DNA of 64,000 nucleotides from Azorinus chamasolen (taxonomy: Eukaryota > Mollusca > Bivalvia > Cardiida > Solecurtidae). A program made the position numbers and the translations under genes. How positions within the stretch are numbered: the stretch's first letter is position 1; every line of letters starts with the position of its first letter. The stretch covers positions 63,222,003-63,286,002 of the forward strand of contig OY755240.1 in the NCBI GenBank assembly GCA_963576725.1, read 5' to 3'. This document shows, in pieces, positions 59,801-64,000 of the stretch. The notes beneath the pieces were generated by a model that had not been told where the DNA came from, did no database searches, and saw only the letters and a list, made by a program, of their open reading frames with translations.

Positions 59801-61750
59801 CGCTTGCTGTCGCATTTATTCACCTAGCAATTTTGGTCCGAATTTTCGCTCTAGTAGACGATTTTGAGGTCACAGGTTCGAAACTTTTATATCAATTGAT
59901 TAGTTGGCTAGGACATAACAACTTTTGTTCTTACATTTATATTCCAAATCTCTTCCCTGGAGAGATCTATCGATTGGTGTCATGTTTTCTGGGTTCTCGA
60001 GACGATCGGCCGAGAACGGGACGGAAAACCGTTCTATCCAAATTTCGAACCGGCATAATTCCGGTTCCATAGGGGAAAGAAATATAGTATAAACAGTAAA
60101 TTTGCTTCATTAGACAAGCCCTGTCGCATGCTGTCGCGTTAATTCACCTAGAAATTTTGGTTCGAATTTTCGCTCTAGTGCACGATTTTGAGGTCACAGG
60201 TTCGAAGCAATTATATTAATCGATTTGTTGGCTAGGACTGAACAACTTTTGTTCTTCCATATATATTCCAAATCTCTGTTGGCTTGATGTAAGAGAAAAT
60301 TTAATTCTTTAGACAAAGACACAAACAATGGCAGATAGCCCGCCTGTATTGAGCCCAATCGTACATTTGACTAGTGTCATACTCATTGAATTGAAACCTT
60401 TCCAGCGATATGTTACCAGCCTGGGTTTGGTCTTATTTGTATCAGGACAACACGACCGACAACCACACTGGCTTCTTGGCACGATTATGGGTGGGTAACA
60501 ACATTGAACATTTAAAACCGTCATAACTTTTGAATGGAGAAAGATAGAAAACCAAAGTAAATTGCAAAGTTGCTTGTCATGATGTGATCTATCGATTGAT
60601 ATCATGTTTACTCGATTCTCGTGACGATTGGCCGAGAACGGGGCCGAAAACCAGTTCCGCCCTAATTTCGAACCGGCATAACTCCGGTTCCATAGGAGAT
60701 AGAAATATAGTGTAAACAGTAAATTTGCTTCATTAGACAAGCCCTGTCGCTTGCTGTCACGTCTATTCACCTAGCAATTTTGGTTCAAAATTTCGCTCTA
60801 GTGCACGATTTTGAGGTCGCAGGTTTGAAACATTTATATTAATCGATTAGTTGGCTAGGACTGAACAACTTTTGTTCTTACATATATATTCCAAATATCT
60901 CCGGTGGCTTGTTGTAAGAGAAAATTTAATTAATTAGGCTGAGACACAAACAAGGGCAGAGGACCCGCCTGTATTCAGCCCAATTGTACATTTGACTAGT
61001 GGTATACTCACTGAATTGAAACCTTTCCAGTGATATGTTACAAGCCTGGGTTTGGTCGTTTTTGTATCATGACAACACGACCGACAACCACACTGGCCTG
61101 TCGGCACGATTATGGATGGGTAACAACATTGAACATTTAAAGCCGTCATAACTTTTGAACGGAGAAACATAGAAAACCAAAGTAAATTGCAAAGTTGCTT
61201 GCCCTGATGAGATCTATCGATTGATGTCATGTTTTTGGGGTTCTCTAGACGATTGACCGAGAACGGGACCGAAAACCATTTCCGCCCAAAGTTCGAACCG
61301 ACATAACTCCGGATCCAAGGAGAGAGAAAGATAGTGTAAACAGTTAATTTGCTTCATTAGCAAGCACTGTAGATTGTTGTCGCGTTTTTGTCAACTAGCA
61401 CTTTCGGTTCGAACTTTCGATCTAGTGCACGATTTTGAAGTTACGGGTTGAAAACCTCCATCATATCAATCGATTTATTGGCTAGGACTGAACAACTTTT
61501 GTTTCAACATATAGATTCCAAAATCTCTCCGATGGCTTGTTGTAAGAGAAAAATTAATTTATTAGGCTCTGTCACAAATAAGGGCAGACAATCCACTTGT
61601 ATTCAGTCGATTTGTCCATAGTGTCATACCCACTGCTTGTTTTAAACCTTCCAACGATATGTTGCAAGTCTGGGTTTAGTCGCATTTGGGTCAGGTTATC
61701 AAAACCGACAACCACCGGCCTCTCGGCACGAATGTGAATGGGGTAACAAA
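53870..61750 (-). repeat. ~626-bp satellite array, inverted orientation (~13 diverged copies)
   Basis: Same family as 17.7-24.6 kb, reverse complemented. CCGTCATAACTTTTGAACGG-type landmarks recur near 54,310, 54,930, 55,730, 56,063, 56,660, 58,380, 59,570, 60,515, 61,140, with truncated units near 55,320 and 58,985. Copies are far more diverged and more often truncated than the forward array, so this array looks older. Each unit carries CTAGTGCACGATTTTGAGGT followed by a GGTTCGAAACC B-box-like motif. Short open frames are repeat artefacts. Confidence 0.94.
56997..58100 (-). repeat. 364-bp short variant of the satellite, three tandem copies
   Basis: GGCTAGGACTGAAAAA occurs at 56,997, 57,361, 57,725 and 58,089, exactly 364 bp apart each time. 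The variant keeps the segment from the TTGGCTAGGACTG landmark to AACCACATTAGCCTTTCAGC and then joins directly to CTGTCGCGTTTGCTGTCGCG, so about 260 bp of the unit is missing. Copies are almost identical, unlike their neighbours. Confidence 0.93.
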
Positions 61751-61835
61751 ATTGATTGATTTTACCATCATTTTATAAAATGAAAAGCCAATTTTGTAAT
61801 TTCGAACTCTTCGTGCACGGTAAGCATGTAAAGAA

Positions 61836-63350
61836 ACAAGAGGGCCAAGATGGCCCTTAATCGCTCACCTGATTACCATAGATTTAAGATTTTTGCAGGG
61901 TAGCCCATGGGTAGGGTCAATATTGAACTTAGGGACAATATATGAACAATGTTGATAGTGGATCATGAGCAGTGGATCATGAGCAGTGGTTCTGCATAAC
62001 AAGATTTTCAAAGATTTAGTATATTGATTTTATCAAGACAATGATTCCGACCAATGAAGATTGCGCTAAAAATGTGCTCTCTAAAGTATTTTTCTAAGAT
62101 TTGACCTAGTGACCTACTTTCTATTCCCACCTAACCCATGATCACACTCAACCTTGATATCACCAAGACAAACACTCTGAGCAAGTTTGACGAAGACTGG
62201 GCTAAAAATGTGGCCACTGGAGTGTAAACTAGATTTCTCTAAGATATGACCCAGTGACCTACTTTTTGACCTCACATAACCCACTTTCAAACTTGTCCAA
62301 GATTTTATTAGGACAATCATTCTGACCAATTTTCATGAAGATTTGGCTATAAATGTGACATCTAGGGTGTTCACAAGGTTTTCGTACTATTTGACCTAGT
62401 GACCTACTTTTTAACCCAACATAACCCACTTTCAAACTCGTTTGAGATTTTATCAAGACAATCATTATGCCTAAGTTTCATGAAGATTGGACTAAAATTG
62501 TGACCACTAGAGTGTTCACAAGGTTTTTCTACTGTTTGACCTAGTGACCTAGTTTCTAACTCCACTTGACCTACTTTCGAACTAGTCCGAGATTTTATCA
62601 AGACATTCGTTCTGACCAAGTTTCATGAAAATTGGACTAAAATTGTGACCACTAGAGTGTTCACAAGGTTTTTCTACTGTTTGACCTAGTGACCTAGTTT
62701 TTAACTCCACTTGACCTACTTTCGAACTAGTCCGAGATTTTATCAAGACATTCGTTCTGACCAAGTTTCATGAAAATTGGACTAAAATTGTGACCACTAG
62801 AGTGTTCACAAGGTTTTTCTACTGTTTGACCTAGTGACCTAGTTTTTAACTCCACTTGACCCACTTTCGAACTCGTCTGAGATTTTATTAAGACATTCAT
62901 TCTGACCAAGTTTCATGAAGATTGGACTAAAATTGTGACTACTAGAGTGTTCACAAGGTTTTTCTACTGTTTGACCTAGTGACCTAGTTTTTTACCCCAC
63001 ATAACCCATTTTTCAAACTCCTCCGAGATTTTATCAAGACAATCATTCTGACCAAGTTTCATGAAAATTGGGCTAAAAATGTGACCTGTAGAGGGTTCAC
63101 AAGGTTTTCCTACTATTTGACCTAGTGACCTAGTTTTTAACCCAACTTGACCCACTTTCGAACTCGTCCGAGATTTTATCAAGACATTCATTCTGACCAA
63201 GTTTCATGAAGATTAGACTACAATTGTGAGCACTAGAGTGTTCACAAGCAAATTGTTGATGACACACGACGCACACCGCACGACGCACGACGGACGACGG
63301 ACATTCAAGTCTCCCAAAAGCTCACCCTGAGCTTGGCTCAGGTGAGCTAA
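61836..63350. mobile_element. Pearl-like element with ~8 TTTGACCTAGTGACC core repeats
   Basis: Begins ACAAGAGGGCCAAGATGGCC then CTTAATCGCTCACCTGA, and ends in a hairpin (63,319-63,348: AGCTCACCCTGAG / CTCAGGTGAGCT), so CTCACCTGA of the start is mirrored at the end. The core is TTTGACCTAGTGACCTA at about 145-bp spacing (62,100, 62,240, 62,391, 62,536, 62,681, 62,826, 62,971, 63,116), with ATTTTATCAAGACAATCATT and GTTCACAAGGTTTTTCTACT segments. A CGACGCACGACGGACGACGG tract precedes the hairpin. The architecture matches 47,276-49,022 although the sequence differs. Open frames of 60-74 codons on the minus strand are repeat artefacts. Confidence 0.82.
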
Positions 63351-63449
63351 AAAGAATTCACATACACAAACAATGTTTAGGTGGATATTTTACAAAACCC
63401 TAAAAGGTAACCAGCTACTTTTTTACAAGTTCACCTTTTAACCTGTCCA

Positions 63450-63492
63450 TAACAAGAGGGCCATTGGCCCTATATCGCTCACCTGAGTTACA
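63450..63492 (+). mobile_element. 5' end of another element of the ACAAGAGGGCC family
   Basis: ACAAGAGGGCCATTGGCCCT followed by ATATCGCTCACCTGAGTTA matches the start of the element at 61,836. No core repeats follow before the window ends, so it is a truncated copy, a coreless copy or runs beyond the window. Confidence 0.75.
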
Positions 63493-63833
63493 GTAATACA
63501 TGTATATTGACATGTTAATTTTTCAGTGGACAACATTTCTAGCAGATGAAATAAGCTTAGTGCACTGCTTTCACCCTTTAACTGCTGAATAAACTTGAAC
63601 TGAATTCAGAACTAATACCAAGTGACTGGTTGACCAAGACCTAAACTGTTTACAACTTGTGCCATTTTTGCCTTAGCTCAAAATGCCTAAAACTGGTCTT
63701 TGAGAAATTCAAATGACTTCAATAAAGCTATGCAATTATACCTTGACCCAGGTATATAGGCAAATAGAGTGCTAGGCAGTACATAATGCCAGTTTTTGTG
63801 TGAAATGACCAATAAGAATATCTTTAAAAATCG

Positions 63834-64000
63834 TTTAACCCTTTCCCTCATATAAAGCTGTTTTTATGCATTAGCAAACAGAGTAGACTCAGATCAGACG
63901 ACTCCTACGGAAGCTGTCTGATCTGGGTCTTCTCTGTTTCTTTTGACACAATATAGATCGGATTCTACAGTTTTTGTCAAAGCAAAAACTTCTCTTCAGA
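63834..64000 (+). repeat. Palindromic dispersed repeat, copy f
   Basis: AACCCTTTCCCTCATATAAA, then GCAAACAGAGTAGACTCAGA, TCAGACGACTCC, a short loop, GTCTGATCTGGGTCTTCTCT and GTTTC. The best-preserved palindrome of the family in the window; same orientation as copy a. Confidence 0.8.

Noticed and set aside
62114..63200. Six similar 60-77-codon minus frames as a peptide family
   Set aside because: They recur with the 145-bp core repeat of the pearl-like element.

Overview
The window is eukaryotic, AT-rich, repeat-dominated DNA, most likely from a bivalve mollusc or a related marine invertebrate. The evidence is degraded non-LTR retrotransposons of types common in molluscs, elements built like bivalve 'pearl' elements (terminal motif, tandem core, 3' hairpin), short TIR transposons and interstitial TTAGGG-type tracts. 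I found no host protein-coding gene, rRNA, operon or prokaryotic feature. Nearly all long open frames are by-products of tandem repeats. The real coding remnants are all broken mobile-element genes.

Layout. (1) 1-15,793 looks like a very large inverted-repeat structure: about 62 copies of a 129-bp satellite on +, then 105-bp and GC-rich ~60-bp modules, a GATCCA-type simple array, a ~0.6 kb core, the GATC-type array inverted, and about 23 copies of the 129-bp satellite on -. It ends in a short terminal motif that also bounds a 608-bp TIR element inside it (9,133-9,740). (2) 15.8-17.6 kb holds a microsatellite and a hAT-like element with an exact 8-bp target duplication. (3) 17.7-24.6 kb is a ~626-bp satellite on +. 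(4) 24.6-34.6 kb is mostly unannotatable, with diverged duplications, interstitial telomeric tracts and a TA-inserted MITE. (5) 34.6-36.5 kb is the 626-bp satellite on -, split by a pogo-like MITE that contains a perfect 48-bp-arm hairpin. (6) 36.5-41.6 kb is a ~170-bp satellite with an A-A-B-A-B order that reverses orientation near 39,455. A TIR-bounded fragment of a reverse-transcriptase element sits in the inverted part.

(7) 41.8-43.9 kb is a minus-strand non-LTR retrotransposon relic (YVDD reverse transcriptase to RNase H). (8) 45.0-50.5 kb is a plus-strand LINE relic (ORF1, then fragments of ORF2) split by a 1,747-bp pearl-like element and a second insertion. (9) 50.5-53.9 kb has two Pol III tRNA-like sequences and a Tc1/mariner-type transposase relic. 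(10) 53.9-61.75 kb is the 626-bp satellite again on -, with a locally amplified 364-bp variant. (11) 61.8-64.0 kb has a second pearl-like element, the start of another, and a palindromic repeat also seen at five other places.

The features do not form a pathway. They form a nested history: satellites expanded, some in both orientations, and transposons then inserted into them and into each other. The most unusual object is the foldback-like structure over the first 15.8 kb.
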